The notes beneath the pieces were generated by a model. That model did not search any database, was not told the origin of the DNA, and worked only from the letters and a program-made list of their open reading frames with translations. A program made the position numbers and the translations under genes. Below, piece by piece: positions 41,760 through 54,173 of a DNA stretch of 64,000 nucleotides (within the stretch, counting starts at the first letter, position 1; every line of letters starts with the position of its first letter). The stretch is from Brachypterus glaber (taxonomy: Eukaryota > Arthropoda > Insecta > Coleoptera > Kateretidae), in the NCBI GenBank assembly GCA_958510825.1, contig OY294048.1, forward strand, positions 26,484,680 to 26,548,679, written 5' to 3'.

Positions 41760-43402
41760 GTCTTGCTATTGACCCCTCTCAGCATGGTTTTGTACCAGGA
41801 CGTTCTACAACGACTAACCTGGCGTGCATTACTTGATACATTTCTGAAGCGCTGGATGAAGATAGTCAAGCAGATGTAGTATACACTGACTTCATGAAAG
41901 CCTTTGACACTTTAGATCATCCAGTTTTGTTATTTATTCTTGAAAAGCTTGGACTTGACGTTAGATTTCTTAAATCGTATTTAGTTGGAAGAATTCAATA
42001 CGTTCAATATCGTGGTTTCAAATCCTTTCTTTTCACTGCCACCTCCGGAGTCCCTCAGGGGACGGTCCTAGGACCTCTTTTGTTTATACTTTTTGTTAAC
42101 GACATTGCATGCATTCTTAAATATCTATGTCTTATTTATGTAGATGATATTAAAATGTTTAAAAAGATTTTTTGTGTGAATGATGCTATTGAACTCCAAG
42201 ATGATTTAAATAGACTACACGAATGGTGTGTAAGAAATCGTCTTCCTCTCAATGTATCCAAATGTAACGTTATGACCTTTACCAAGAAAAAAGTACCTAT
42301 AATTTATAATTATAACATAACTGGTTCTATTCTTTCTAGACCTGATCTTATGAAAGACCTAGGAATACATTTTGATCCGCAATTATCCTTTGTTGATCAT
42401 ATAAATAAAACAACTTCAGCAGCTTTTAAATCATTAGGTTTTATCTTTCGTAACTCTGAGGGTATTCAAAATACTCACACGTTTACAGTGCTATATAATG
42501 CATTCGTTAGGTCCAAGTTGGACTATGGTGCAGTTATTTGGAACCCTAAACATGAAATTCACAGAAACAACATTGAGAAGGTTCAGAAAAGGTTTTTAAG
42601 GTATCTGTACCTAAAAACATATAATGAGTACCCTGCGCTTAATACTCCTACCAAAAGTTTACTGCAGAGATTTGGTTTTGTAAATATGGCTTCGCACCGT
42701 TTTTATTATAGTGTAGCGTTTTTGTATAAATTACTTCATAATATTATTGACTGTCCATACTTATTAAATAAACTCAAATTTCACGTTCCATCCGTTAGTA
42801 CTAGGAATAGAACTTTATTTTACCTAAAAACACCTCGTACCAATATTCTAATGTTTTCGCCTTTATATATCATGTGTTCCAATTACGAACGCATTGGAAG
42901 TTTTCTAGATTTATTTTTTACAAATATTAATTCGTTAAGATCTGTTTGTTATGCTGTAGAATTATAAATCATATTTTCTCATATAATTAAGTATTAATAT
43001 TTTATGCAAATCTTGTTTTTTTCTTTCTTTTTTATATAAGTCTCTATTGTATTTATATCTTTTTTTCAATTCAATTTTTTTCAATTCAATTCATTTATTT
43101 ATCGTAAGAAAAAAATTACAATAGTTATTTTACAGTAATTTCACGCTAGACATAGTATGTCCGTTTTGTGAAAATTGGTTTTACAATTTATATTTTATTT
43201 TACAGCGTGTCTTAGTTTCAATTTTTACTTTACAAGAAGTTGTATAACAATAAAAAATTAAATTAAAGATAGTTTTTTTTTTAAAAACTTAAAAATTAAT
43301 GTGTGTGTGTGTATTACTTCATAGTTTATTATAACAACTTTGTAAAAGGGACGTATGTCCTGTTATGTTGTAAAATAAATAAATAAATAAATAAATAAAT
43401 TA
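41760..43402 (+). mobile_element. 5'-truncated plus-strand LINE with (AAAT)n tail
   Basis: Coding similarity starts abruptly at about 41775 in the RT and ends with the stop at 42965-42967. A 3' UTR and a (AAAT)n tail (43373-43402) follow. Within the UTR, 43060-43260 carries 'ttcaattcaattca' and an A/T-rich stretch like the tail of the minus-strand LINE at 19677, so a short second LINE end may be inserted there. Confidence 0.8.
41762..42967 (+). pseudogene. LINE reverse transcriptase, one in-frame stop
   Basis: The frame reads QHGFVPGRSTTTNLACIT, then a TGA at 41834-41836, then on through VVYTDFMKAFDTLDHPVLL (first catalytic Asp block), TSGVPQGTVLGPLLFILFVN, and an active site with YVDDIKMF where most LINEs have F/YADD. 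Next come RNRLPLNVSKCNVMTF and KDLGIHFDPQLSF. The C-terminal part (about residues 190-357 of the 357-codon ORF from 41894) has KLDYGAVIWNP and VQKRFLRYLYLKT and ends CYAVEL. The 357-codon stretch is fully open. The N-terminal RT fingers and the endonuclease are lost. Confidence 0.85.
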
Positions 43403-45988
43403 TATAAATAAAAGTATTTCCCTAAAGGATACATCCTCTCTAAAGTGATTATAATGTTTTCTTTTAGGCACCTACTACATACAGCCTAGTTCAGAACTCG
43501 CGAAATAAAAATTTGAGGGTATATTAACTACCCTTTAGGAAATGTGAAAAAAAATTAAAAAAAGACCCTCTTCATTTTAAGTGACCAATCCTTATGCTGA
43601 TGTTATATTACCTACAATTTAGTTTTTCACCACAAATTATAACTATGTATACATTTTAATTTGGCATGTGTTTTGATTGAGACTTTTAACTGCAAAATCT
43701 TTTCACACATAATTCGGCGAGTAAAAATTGAGGGGAGGTACGATGCTCATCTATTACCTTGTCGCTACCCGTTAGGCGAAAACTACCAGAAACCCAAAGG
43801 GTTAACCACCAAAACACTAGACAAAGCAACAGTTAAAAAAATTCATTAAACTGAAATAAAATATAAATTTTGTAGCAAATAAATAAAAAATGTTTTCAAA
43901 ATGCCTTGTAGTGTGTTATATTATGTTGCATAAAACACATTAAAGTTTTTTTTTTCAAAAAAAAGTTTAGAAAGTTTATTTTTAAAAATCTGAAAAAACA
44001 ATCCGCAACACCCAGTCATAAAAATAAACACATTTCAAAGCAATTTGTACATATTATTAAGCTTTTTGGCCAAATACTCTTTTATCGAAATAAAGTGTTT
44101 TTTTTACATTTTATAGGATTGTGATTATATGTAAATATGGGGCATTAATTGGTACATGGTACCTAGCAATTAATTTCTAAAAAAAAAATGGGCCATGAGA
44201 AAAATTTCTAAGTAACCTTTTTTGTAGCATAAATAAGCTTCATACGTCAATTTTTGCAATGTTTTTACCCTGATAAAGCCATTTTTTCATGTAAAAGGGT
44301 AATTTTTTAAAATTCCCTTATTATTCAAAAATAATTTTCTTTCCTAAAATCTCCTGATTTCAACGTTTTTATATTTAAATGATTATGTTTTCTCTCTCAA
44401 AAAACCACCAGCCCTGTTTAAAAAATAAAGTCCATTAGAAAACTATAGGGGATTCTATCGGAATCTAATGGTTCCTAATGGTTCAATCGGAATGATTATA
44501 GTCCATTTAAATCCAATACAGACCGATAGAAATTTGAATTTCGTCGACCAGATAGGCTATCGGAGCTCAATCGTTTTTTAATGGACTTATTTTGCCAAGC
44601 TACATCCAGTAGACAACTGGATTTTTAAAACGATGAACTATCGTTACCTATTCGGCAAGGGTTATTTTAACGTGCATTTATAACCAAACATAATATTGTA
44701 CAGTGGGAAATTTAAATGTGAAGTAGGAAATTTGGATTTGTGCAGAATTAAATAAATACAATTATCCGAGCATTTATCAAAAATAGCAAAAAAAATATAT
44801 ATTTTTTTAAGATGCATTTTTCCAATAAACAATGGTTGGGCGGCCGACGCACTATGTCGTATTCGGGGTCTAAAAGTGACCAAAACCTATGAGATGAAGT
44901 TGGAAATAGACTGAAATTTTTTACTAACAATTATTATTTGGACTTTCCTTCATCAAGCTTGGATATTTTTTTTATTAAAAATGCTTTGTGACAGTGGCGT
45001 ACTTTTTTTCCAACCAGTGCAAAAAATTCAAATTTCATACTGTAAACTTGCATTTACTTTATTTGCTGCAATTTCTGTATATTTACTACTTTTAACACTA
45101 AATTTGGTCAAATGCTTAAAGATACTGTTTTAAGGATTTATTAATAAATATACAAAAAATATGGAATCCGGGCACTTACAGGGTGATCTAAATTAAACCT
45201 ATTTTTTTACATGTTTTTTAATGAAAAAAAAAATCAAAACGTTATGGTGCTTGAGAGTGCTTGGGAATAAATTGTACATTAAAGTGTATGTTAATACGTA
45301 CCTTAAAACCTTACAAGAGTGGCATTTTCGGCAAATGACGGCAAAATTGAAAAAAGTCCTCAAAACTAAATTTTTCTTTTTTTTTTGATTTTTTGAAAAT
45401 AATTTTTTATTATTTTATTAATTTAGTTAGATCAGCCATTAAAATTTAAAAAATTAATTAAGATTATTTCAATTTATTGTTTTTAATCAAAATTTTTTGT
45501 TATATAACCCGTTAAATTCCCAAAAATATTTTTTTTTGAAATTTTGAAAATAATTATTTATAATTTTACCAATTTAGTTAGATCAACCATTAAAATTAAA
45601 AAAAAAAATAAAAATAAATCCCCTTAAATTCCCTATTTTTTTTAGAAAAATCTAATTTTATGTGATGTTAATAGCAAGTAAAAACCGGTAGAAAATTGTT
45701 TTAAAGTATATTACCTTTTAAAAATGCATTTTAAGGATCAAAACCACCCTCAACCCCAAAACCTCCTTATATGTCCAAATAGAATGAAAAAAACCTTTTC
45801 AGTTTGCACAAAAATTTTACTGTTGTAAATTTTAGTTTTAATTTACTTTTATTGAAACATTTTTTTAATGATACATAGTTTTTTTAAGCCCAATAGTTTA
45901 TTTTAACCCTACGTAGCAATGTTACTGCCAACAAAACAGTACTTTCCCCGAAACTATATAACTTAATTTATTTAAACTTAAATATATA
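43403..45988. other. Non-coding repeat-rich DNA
   Basis: No gene. It holds the right arm of the 40.9-kb inverted repeat (43725-43850), a small inverted-repeat element (44425-44603) and one arm ('ttggtcacttttagacccc', complement at 44848-44885) shared inversely with 47207-47255. At 45178, 'tacagggtgatctaaatt' looks like an element tip without a visible partner. A ~135-bp direct repeat containing 'aatttagttagatcarcc' lies at about 45400-45470 and 45535-45605. Confidence 0.55.
44425..44603. mobile_element. Small inverted-repeat element (MITE-like)
   Basis: The left end 'aataaagtccattagaaaac' and the right end 'gttttttaatggacttattt' are inverted repeats about 180 bp apart. The interior has repeated 'atcggaat' and 'ctaatggttc' words. 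Target duplication is not clear. Confidence 0.6.
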
Positions 45989-46673
45989 CAGTGCTGTCCA
46001 AAAGTCACCCCCCCCCCCCCTTTTAACGTTTGAACGAGTTGAGATATCGACTTCAAATTTAGAACTCTTAAATAAGACAACTTAAACTATCTTTTAGCAT
46101 ATATTTGATATTTTCAGCTCTTAAAATGTGGGCAGGGGGGCATGGGGGGACATTTTTTTAAATGGAAAGGGGGGTCATGTGATACATTATTTTAAAGCTT
46201 ATAAAATTCTCTATATAAACTAACATTTTTAAATTTTTTAAAAATGTTTTTTAAGGTTTTGATTTTTCATTTTTTTGTGCTAAAACATTCGATTTTTTAA
46301 GCTGTTTTTATAAATTTTTATTTATGATGAAATTAGGCATTTTTAAAAAATTATTTGTTTTTTTTTTAGAGGAATTTTGACATTATTACCCATTTTCAAC
46401 CCCATTTTAAACCCAAAAAATTTGGACTTTTTAAATCTAAAAATATGGAGTTAACTGGAGAATTTTATAAGCTTTAAAATGATGTATTACACGACCCTCC
46501 TTTCCATTTAAAAAAATGTGCCCCCATGCCCCCCTGTCCACATTTTAAGAGCTGAAAGTATTAAATATATGCTAAAAGATAGTTTAAGTTGTCTTATTTA
46601 AAAGTTCCAAATTTGAAGTCGATATCTCAACTGGTTCAAAAGTTAAGAGGGGGGGTGACTTTTGGACCCCCTG
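45989..46673. mobile_element. Foldback element, family FB-A copy 2
   Basis: The left tip is 'cagtgctgtccaaaagtcac' and the right tip 'gtgacttttggaccccctg'. The interior matches copy 1 at 23524 through the same arm words ('gttgagatatcgactt', 'ttaagagctgaaagta', 'cccccatgcccccctg'). It is 685 bp and flanked by TA on both sides. This confirms a mobile family. Confidence 0.92.
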
Positions 46674-47915
46674 TATATATTTTTAAGTATCTTATTATAA
46701 GTTTTTTTTGCTAAAAAAAGAAAATAAAACATGTATGGCAAAAATTAATTTAAGCCCTTGTTAAAATTTTTTATCTTAAAAAAAGTTCTTTTGTCAAAAA
46801 ATCAAAAAAATTAAAAACAAAAGTTGTAGAAAAAATAGATTTTAAATCTTTTGATCCCTTACCCCACTCCTATTTTTATCAAAAACAATGCCAGCCGAGA
46901 AGGATAAGGAAATTTTGTTTTAAATTTGATGTCCTTAGACCAAAGCGTTCTCGCGTTATTGTGGATAGAAACTTTTCCTTACAGAAGACTGACAGACAGA
47001 CCGGCAGACAGATTTTTTTTTCGGAAATTAACTTATTGCATATAAATTGCGTCGATAAATGTGAAAAAAATACAATATTTTTTTATTTATTTTTTCTAAC
47101 GCAAAGCTTTCCCTCTGGGTACTCAGGGGAAAGTAAACATGTCTAAAAACATTTATTTACTGTTAAAAAAGACATTTGCATGAAATATGACCATCATGAT
47201 GGGTAGCTATAGTTTTGGTCACTTTTAGACCCCAAATACGACATAGTGCGACGGGTGGTAAAGTGATGGTAAATGATCATCGCTTTTTAAAGTCAGCCCG
47301 CCATTGGATCAACGTCTGATCGCCACCCAAGCAACAAAGCAGGTAAAAAGTGGACAAAAAGTCTAATTATTCTTTAATAACTAAACGTTTTGTCCAATTT
47401 TTTAGCTATTTTGTTGCTTGGACAAAAAATGGAAATAACATTTTTTATGTAATTTTATTTTTCCTTTCATGCGGTTTTTAAAATTTTTCTTCTATTGTAA
47501 ATAATTAAAAAAATACGACCAAAACAAAAATGTAATGTAAAAAAAAATACTTTTACCCCCAACCGATTTTGCTGAAATACGAACTTATAAAAGATAATAT
47601 AAAAATACATCCGCATACCAAATTTCAAATCGCTAGCTCAAAGCGTTATTAAGTTATCGTGGATACAGACAGTTCGACCGACCGACAGACATATTTTTTT
47701 TTGTTCCTTATTTTTCTCGACGTTTCAAGAAAAAATAATATGATTAAGGCAAAAAAAAATTTTCGGCCAATAGAATTAAAACTTATGTAATTTATCAAAA
47801 TATCAAACACGTAACAGTGGACTCGAAAAAAGCTTAATTTAAGTGAAAATTCGAAACTCTGAGCTAAATGCGCAGACTCAAGATACCAAAATTTTCAAAT
47901 AAAATTTTAACCTGT
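46674..47915. other. Dispersed non-coding repeat, two tandem-like copies of the GTTATCGTG module
   Basis: 46860-47130 and 47540-47760 each contain T-rich DNA, then 'aaagcgtt...gttat(t/c)gtggata', then a short run of GACAGACA/GACCGAC. They resemble 50160-50460 over ~250 bp, including 'acgcaa.gctttcc'. The stretch 47207-47255 is the inverted partner of 44848-44885. No gene is seen. Confidence 0.65.
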
Positions 47916-47919
47916 TAAT

Positions 47920-49045
47920 AAGCAAGGAAGTATATTGGGGCCACTACTTTTTGTCATTTTTCTAAATGACCTATATGTGACCCTGCAGGACGGAGACCAG
48001 ACTCTGGTGAGTTTTGCTGATGACTCCAACTATCTTGTCAAGTCAGATACACAAAATATTATTTCAAAAACAGAAACTCTTTTTACCATTGTTAAAAACT
48101 GGTTGAAACAAAATAAATTACTTTTAAATGAAGATAAAACTAACTTTATGTGTTTTAAATTAAAAAATCAACCCAGATCAAAAATGGTATTAAATGATTA
48201 AGAGAGGGAGTTATCACAAAGCCTAAAGTTTCTGGGTCTCCATATTGACGCAAACCTAAGTTGGGGTATACATGTGGGTCATTTATTAATCAAATTAAAC
48301 AGAGTTTCCTACTCACTCCTTGTGCTGAGGAATTATTTAGACATTAACACTCTTAAAGTGGTATATTTCTCAAATTTTGAAAGTTTATTAAGGTATGGTA
48401 TTATTTTCTGGGAAAAGTGCTCAGACATTGAATCTATTTTAGTATCACAGAAAAGAGCGTTAAGAAATATTTTTAAATTAAACTTTAGAGAAACCTGCAG
48501 AGGTAAATTTAAGTCAAACAATATCCTTACTGTTATAGGCCTATATGTATATGAGTCAGTTATGTTCTTAATTAAAAATAAAAATTTATTTGAATCAGTT
48601 AAAAGCAACTCTACCAGAATACTGGACTATAATATACCAAAGCACAGATTAACAATTTATGAAAGGGGTTCCTTTTATTCATCAATACAATTTTTTAATA
48701 AATTACCCTCTGATTTAAAGAAAATAAAACATAACCAACGAATATTTAAAAAACAACTTTTTAAGTATGTATGCAGCGTCGAGCCATACACATTAAATGA
48801 GTTTTTTACATACTAAGTTAAAAATGATAGTTGACCTCATTTGCGGTCTTTGAAGCTAGTGAGACGCCATTCTCTAAGTGCTACCTTTTGAAATGATCTC
48901 TACTACTGCTTTCAGATTATTTTAAAATATGACTACATTTCTCTAAATGTTCTTTTAAATGTGCTGTTGTATATTGTATCAATGTCATGTTGTAACTGGA
49001 TATTTCTTGGAAATTAAATTATTTATTTATTTATTTATTTTATTT
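47920..49045 (+). mobile_element. 5'-truncated plus-strand LINE with (TTTA)n tail
   Basis: It starts within the RT PQG block and ends at a (TTAT)n tail (about 49016-49040). The flanking DNA on both sides carries a related stretch ('ctcgaaaaaagct', 'cgaaact.gagctaaatg': 47822-47872 and 49116-49166), so the insertion lies between two copies of a repeat. Confidence 0.75.
47930..48816 (+). pseudogene. LINE reverse transcriptase C-terminal half, broken
   Basis: The first frame has GSILGPLLFVIFLNDLY and the active site SFADDSNYLV, then NWLKQNKLLLNEDKTNF, ending at a stop (48199-48201). The next frame picks up SLKFLGLHIDANLSWG around 48220-48265. The main C-terminal ORF (48274-48816) has KLNRVSYSLLVLRNY, LLRYGIIFWEKCSD, SQKRALRNIF and IYERGSFYSS. 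Related to the LINE at 2541-5030 by the FADD(T/S)NYL and C-terminal text. Confidence 0.8.
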
Positions 49046-50560
49046 AAGCATCCATAACCACAACTTTTAACACCTAGCTCCATATCGATTTTGAAAAAAG
49101 TGTTTTGTAGCAATGGTCTCGAAAAAAGCTAATTTTAGTGAACATTCGAAACTGAGCTAAATGCACATTCCATTTCAAATCGATCAGTAGTTGCGAATTT
49201 TTTTTTTGATTTTTTCAAGTTTGGATATGTTGTGGTACTACACTCCAAAATATTGCAATTTAAAGGATTTTTCAAAATTTTGAATATTTTGGAAATTACG
49301 AACCTTCAAAATTTTGCTTTTTGAATTTTCGATAAATATTTAAAAATTCATAGTTTTGTATCGGTAAGACATATGACATTTTTTTTAATTTTTATATAAA
49401 AGTCTATTAATATAATTTGATTTATATACCGGGTGCCACAAAATAGTGGTACACCCCTATAAATGTTTTGTTTATTAAATTATCAAAATTAAATTTGGCG
49501 GATATAAATAATTGAATAAACTGCATTTTTTGACATTATAAAAAAGTTTATGTGACCTCCGGTTGGACTTTTTTGACCCGGTTGTCCGAAAATTACATTA
49601 ACTTTTGATTTTTAAATAGAACATCCTGTATATTTTTACATATTTTGATTAAAAACTAAATTCTGACTCAGAATTTCTGAGTACAACCATGTATAATTTG
49701 TCAGCTTTTGACAGAACATGTAATTTTTTAATTAAATTTGTAATTTTAAATCTAGTTAGCTTTAAAATATTCAAAATTATTCTTGGCTTAGTAATTTTCT
49801 TAGGAAAAATATGAAACGTTTTATTTGATTATTAACTAATTTGGAGTTCTTTAAATCTAGGCAAATCATTTTTTTTTAATGGGAAGGTACTGGTACCGTA
49901 GTAGCATTAAATCACATATTTTTTTCTTAAAAGATTGATACCTATATCACGGTATTTCAATCAAAGTTTATTGGTAAAAAATACTATTAAAAATAAATAA
50001 AATACTGCTGCCAACAAAATAATACTTTCCCATATATGCCTAGGTTCATTAAAATCAAAAACGAAAAAAATTTTTTTTTGTTTAAAACAAAAAATTCAAA
50101 AAAAATTGTTTTTATGTGTCTTTTTTCTTAAAACGAAAAATAAATTAAAATAACATGTTTTTGAAAAAATAGTTTTTACCCCATTTTACCCCAATCTGTT
50201 TTTGACCAAAAACAATCCCAGGCTCTAACTTTGGATAATCAACATATGGTCCAAATTTGAACTATTTAGCCCGAAGCGTTCGTGAGTTATCGTGGTCACA
50301 AATTTCCCGGATACACAGACAGACCGACGAATTTTTTTTTGACGGAAATCATATTTTTTGGATATAAAACGTCCAGAAACGTAAAAAAAGCAATATATTT
50401 TTTTCGATTTTTTTTTACTAACGCAAGACTTTCCTTGGGGACAGTAAAAGAAAAATCAACAATAAAACCACTTTTTTAGTATAATAATAATAATAATGGT
50501 TTGTTTATTGACAAAAACTACAACATAATTATCATAAATTAATAAATAAATATATATAAA
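49046..50560. other. Non-coding repeat-rich DNA
   Basis: At 49428 'taccgggtgccacaaaatag' resembles the tips of the TA-flanked foldback elements, and 'acatcctgtatattttt' (about 49620) could be its partner. 50160-50460 holds the third plus-strand GTTATCGTG/GACA module. A (ATA/AAT)n stretch at 50481-50495 precedes the LINE ORF1 region. No gene is visible. Confidence 0.5.
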
Positions 50561-50581
50561 AATTTAATAAAAACTATCAAA

Positions 50582-51184
50582 ATGTACGAATGTTGTCCTA
50601 AAGAATTCTTAAATTACTTTTGTTTAAACTGTCATAATGTCTTCCATAAAGGATGTCTAAAAAACTCTAGAGGACTAATGGTAATTGACAAGCACAAAGT
50701 TTACTGCTCTTTATTATGTGCCACGGAAGGTGACACTGACAAAAAACAAGAAGAAATAAATAACCTAAAAAAACTAATTGATGACGCTAACTTGGAACTA
50801 AAAGAAAAAAATGACTACATAACAAGAATGAGGAGATACTCCCAAAATTTTAATGAAGACGTCTTCGAAAATGAAAAAAGCTATATCGAAGATATAAAAA
50901 ATAAAGACTCAATAATATTAGACCTTAAGAAAAAATTATCAGACGCAGCGAACAGTGAAATTAATTTATTTAAAAAATATGACGAAATTAAGGATAATAT
51001 TAAATTATTAAAAGATGAAACTAAGCTACTTACCGATCTTAATGAGAAACTAAAAAGGAAAGTTCAGGACCATGAAATGAATGCACTAAAATCCATAGAA
51101 GAAATCAACACTTTAAAAAAACAGATAGTAAAGATGAATGAAGAAAAATCAAAACCAGCCAAAATTAGTAATCGCCCTATGTAA
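50582..51184 (+). pseudogene. LINE ORF1, PHD-like zinc finger plus coiled coil
   Basis: The 200-codon open frame begins MYECCPKEF. The N-terminus has spaced Cys/His residues (ECC, CLNCHNVFHKGC, YCSLLC) like a PHD finger. Residues about 55-190 are strongly charged and heptad-like (EEINNLKKLIDD, LKKKLSDAA, LNEKLKRKVQDHE), indicating a coiled coil. Downstream to about 51580, in another frame, an SGNH-esterase-like region is readable (IVILANAGGYN, DYLIICPGN, IIIVETPHI). PHD and esterase domains occur in ORF1 of some CR1-type LINEs. The downstream frame is broken, so the protein is probably not made intact. Confidence 0.65.
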
Positions 51185-51599
51185 AAATTGACAAAAAACA
51201 TCAAATTGTTATCCTTGCTAATGCGGGTGGATACAACTACAGTAAATTTCTAAAAACCATAACTTCAAAGAAATACGATATTAACTGCCAATACCAAGTA
51301 AACGCTTCTTTTGAAGAGTTAACATCGGATAGATCCAGACAAATCAGCTTACTTACCAAAAACGACTATCTTATTATATGCCCTGGAAATTGCCAAGCTG
51401 TCAAGGGCAAAATTACTACCCCAAGCGATATAGAAAACTTTTTTAAAGCTTATAGCAATACAAATATTATAATAGTTGAAACACCACATATAGCAAACCG
51501 CATAGTGCTAAACAACTTTATAGAAAAAGAAAATTTAAATATATATATAGTGCTATTAAATCATGTACGAACGTAAAATATATCGAAACCAATAAAATT

Positions 51600-52365
51600 A
51601 TCGACTTGCATCAAAGCACAAATGACGGATTGACATATCAGCAAAAACAAGCAATATTTAACTATATCTCAAATAAATACCTTGTCAACTTCGAAAAAAA
51701 ACATTATAATCACACATACCACCTGCATCACCTACACTTTCTTATGATGATCACTGTTCAACGATGGAAGATATCTCTCTGGTACATCCAGACTCAAAGT
51801 TAGTTGTCTTTGGAGACTTTAACTTACCTGATGCCCGTTGAAAAATTCGTAATAATTTAATTTATGTCGAAAGTAATTCGACATCAACCACTACTTTAGC
51901 TGACACTTATAATTTTTTAAATATGTTGCAAATCAATACAATACCCAACAACAGCAATGTCTATCTTGATCTGCTATTCTCTAGCTTGCCAAATATAGAT
52001 ATAAGACTACCTGTAGATCCCCTAATGAAATACTCAAATCACCACGTTGCTTATTGCTTTGATATCTATATTGAACATAAAAGTAACTCTTTAAATTATT
52101 CGGAATTCTACCAGGACTTTAAAAACGCAAACTACATTTATCTTAACGATTACCTGTCAAATTTCGATTGGGACCATATCTTTCTTAATTTAAATATAGA
52201 ACAAGCTACCAACTTATTTTATGAAATACTTTACTGCGGAGTATCTCTATATGTACCAACCAAACGATATAAGAAAAACAATTTTCCCAAATGGTTTAGC
52301 TTTAACCTTCAAAAACAAGTCAAACTAAAAAAAGCCGCTCACATAAATTATCGTATTAGTAACAA
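51600..52365 (+). pseudogene. LINE endonuclease (C-terminal half), broken
   Basis: LVVFGDFNLPDA (about 51800-51835) is the APE-endonuclease GDFN block, followed by a stop. The open frame 51923-52417 continues with YLDLLFSS, the YSNHHVAYCF block (where SDH would be expected) and a linker ending HINYRISN at the insertion. The reading past 52365 is microsatellite. The N-terminal half of the endonuclease seems deleted next to the ORF1 remnant. Confidence 0.75.
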
Positions 52366-52814
52366 TAATAATAATAATAATAATAATATTTATTGTAATA
52401 AGCCTATTTTACAATAAATATGCATAGTATGCACGTAAATAAGTCTAGCTTATTTGTGTGTGCAGTGTAAAATTTAAATAATATATTAAACTAAAAACTA
52501 AAACTAGACTAACCTAATGTATAACAACTAATAAAAATAAAGACAAAGATACAAAACAAAAACAATCAAAAAAGTAAATAAATAAATTAAAAACTAAAAC
52601 ATACAAATAAAATTAAATTAACATAAAATAAGACTTAAAAATACATAACTAGATAAATAAATTAAAAATCAAAATTACATATAAAATTAAAATTAAATAC
52701 ATAAAAAGGCTTAAAAGGTACTACATTTTGTTAATTAAGTAAGTTGAGTGACTAAGGACTATTTGTTAATAAGTATTTTAGATTTTTTTGTGTAATTGTT
52801 TGACTAGAAATTGT

Positions 52815-53286
52815 TTATTGGTAAGCATTTTTTAAATCTATTAGGTTATTAGAATATTGTCTAGGTTGTTGTAATATATAATGTTTGCAGGTTTTTTTAA
52901 ATGATTTAGTAACTAATATGTTTTTTATATTTTCAGGTAGGTCGTTATAAGCTTTAGGACCCAGATAATTAACGTTACGTTGACCAATAGTTTTGTGCAC
53001 CTTTGGTATAGGTAAGTATTTATTTCTTCTTGTATTTACTAATTTAAATTCTTTTTTTTCAGCATGTGTATGAATCAAGAGACTTAGGTGATACAATTGT
53101 CTACAATCCATCTTTCTTGATAGTTGGAAAAGCTCATCGGAAGGGTAAGTTATAGGGGTATTATAAATTATTTTAAGTATCCTTTTTTGTGCAGTTTCCA
53201 AGTCATTTAAATGGTTATTATATACTCCACCCCAGCCAAGAATTCCATATCTCAAATGTGATTCTACAAGTGCGTCGTATACAGTA
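52815..53286 (-). pseudogene. LINE ORF2 of layer 2: C-terminal end
   Basis: This continues the RT after the BEL insertion with TVYDALVESHLRYGILGWGG and NNHLNDLETAQKRILKIIY. It ends at the stop at 52815 after NLIDLKNAYQ. The segment is fully open. Confidence 0.88.
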
Positions 53287-53731
53287 TGTTAAGAATTCGC
53301 TTATTTTTTATTTCGTTATTTTAGTTTTAGTAATTAATATTTTGTATTTCGCGGTAGCGCAAATAACTGTCGCGAAAGTAGTTTAGTTTTAAATTTTAAT
53401 ATCATTAGGTTGGTAGCATTGTTCTCGTAGAATTTGAATCGTTCGTTTCGCTAGTATCGGAGTTATCTCGATTTGTACCAGTGCGTTACAAATTTCGGTT
53501 AAAGTTAACTTCAGGCTAAATCTATGCCTTATTTCGTGTCGTTGTGTAAAGAAAAACCTAACATCCTAAACCTATCCGCATCTATGTGCTGAATTCAACA
53601 TCATCAAGGTAGCTACCACTCATCGAGGGTCACACATCAAAAACCGTAAGTACATAGATTCCTTATTTCCCTAACTTCATAAACATTTTGGAACGCAGTC
53701 CATTCGTAATTGTTAATGTTCAAACATTAAA
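53287..53731 (+). repeat. 5' LTR of the BEL/Pao element
   Basis: It starts TGTTAAGAATTCGC and ends before the primer binding site. The only difference from the 3' LTR that I found is 'atctcgattt' here against 'atctggattt' there. Confidence 0.95.
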
Positions 53732-53749
53732 TGGTCCTTCGAGCCGGAT
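53732..53749 (+). other. Primer binding site, tRNA-Tyr type
   Basis: 'tggtccttcgagccggat' is the complement of a tRNA 3' end reading ATCCGGCTCGAAGGACCA. The ...TCGAAGGA-CCA acceptor end is that of eukaryotic tRNA-Tyr, whose 5' end is CCTTCGA. Confidence 0.8.
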
Positions 53750-54173
53750 CTTACGGCCCTAATTTTGTTTTCGTAAATTTTGAAAAACTTTGAATTTTCA
53801 ACTTTTAAAAAATTTGGTACTTTAGCGCGTAAACCCTCGATACGGTTCCACATACGAAATCGTACAAATCACGTGGTTTATCGCGATAAGTAACGCGTTT
53901 TTTTGTATTGGGCAAAAAACGTGTAAATTTAATTTGGGTATAATTTTGCACTTTATTGGAGTATTTTCTATCTCGTTCTTTTCAGTATTATTGAAAAGAG
54001 AAAACTTTGAATTTATTTCATAAAATCAGTTCGTTGACTTATTATAAAAAAGTCATTTTATTTGTTTTGATTTATTTTAGGTTCTTGACCTATCTCAATT
54101 TAAACATTTGTATTCCACTCCTCGTTCGCTTAAGGACTAATCCTTTTGGATATTTTAAGTTATCTTTCTCAAG

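Noticed and set aside
43661..43849. 62-codon ORF
   Set aside because: It overlaps the arm of an inverted repeat and shows no motif.
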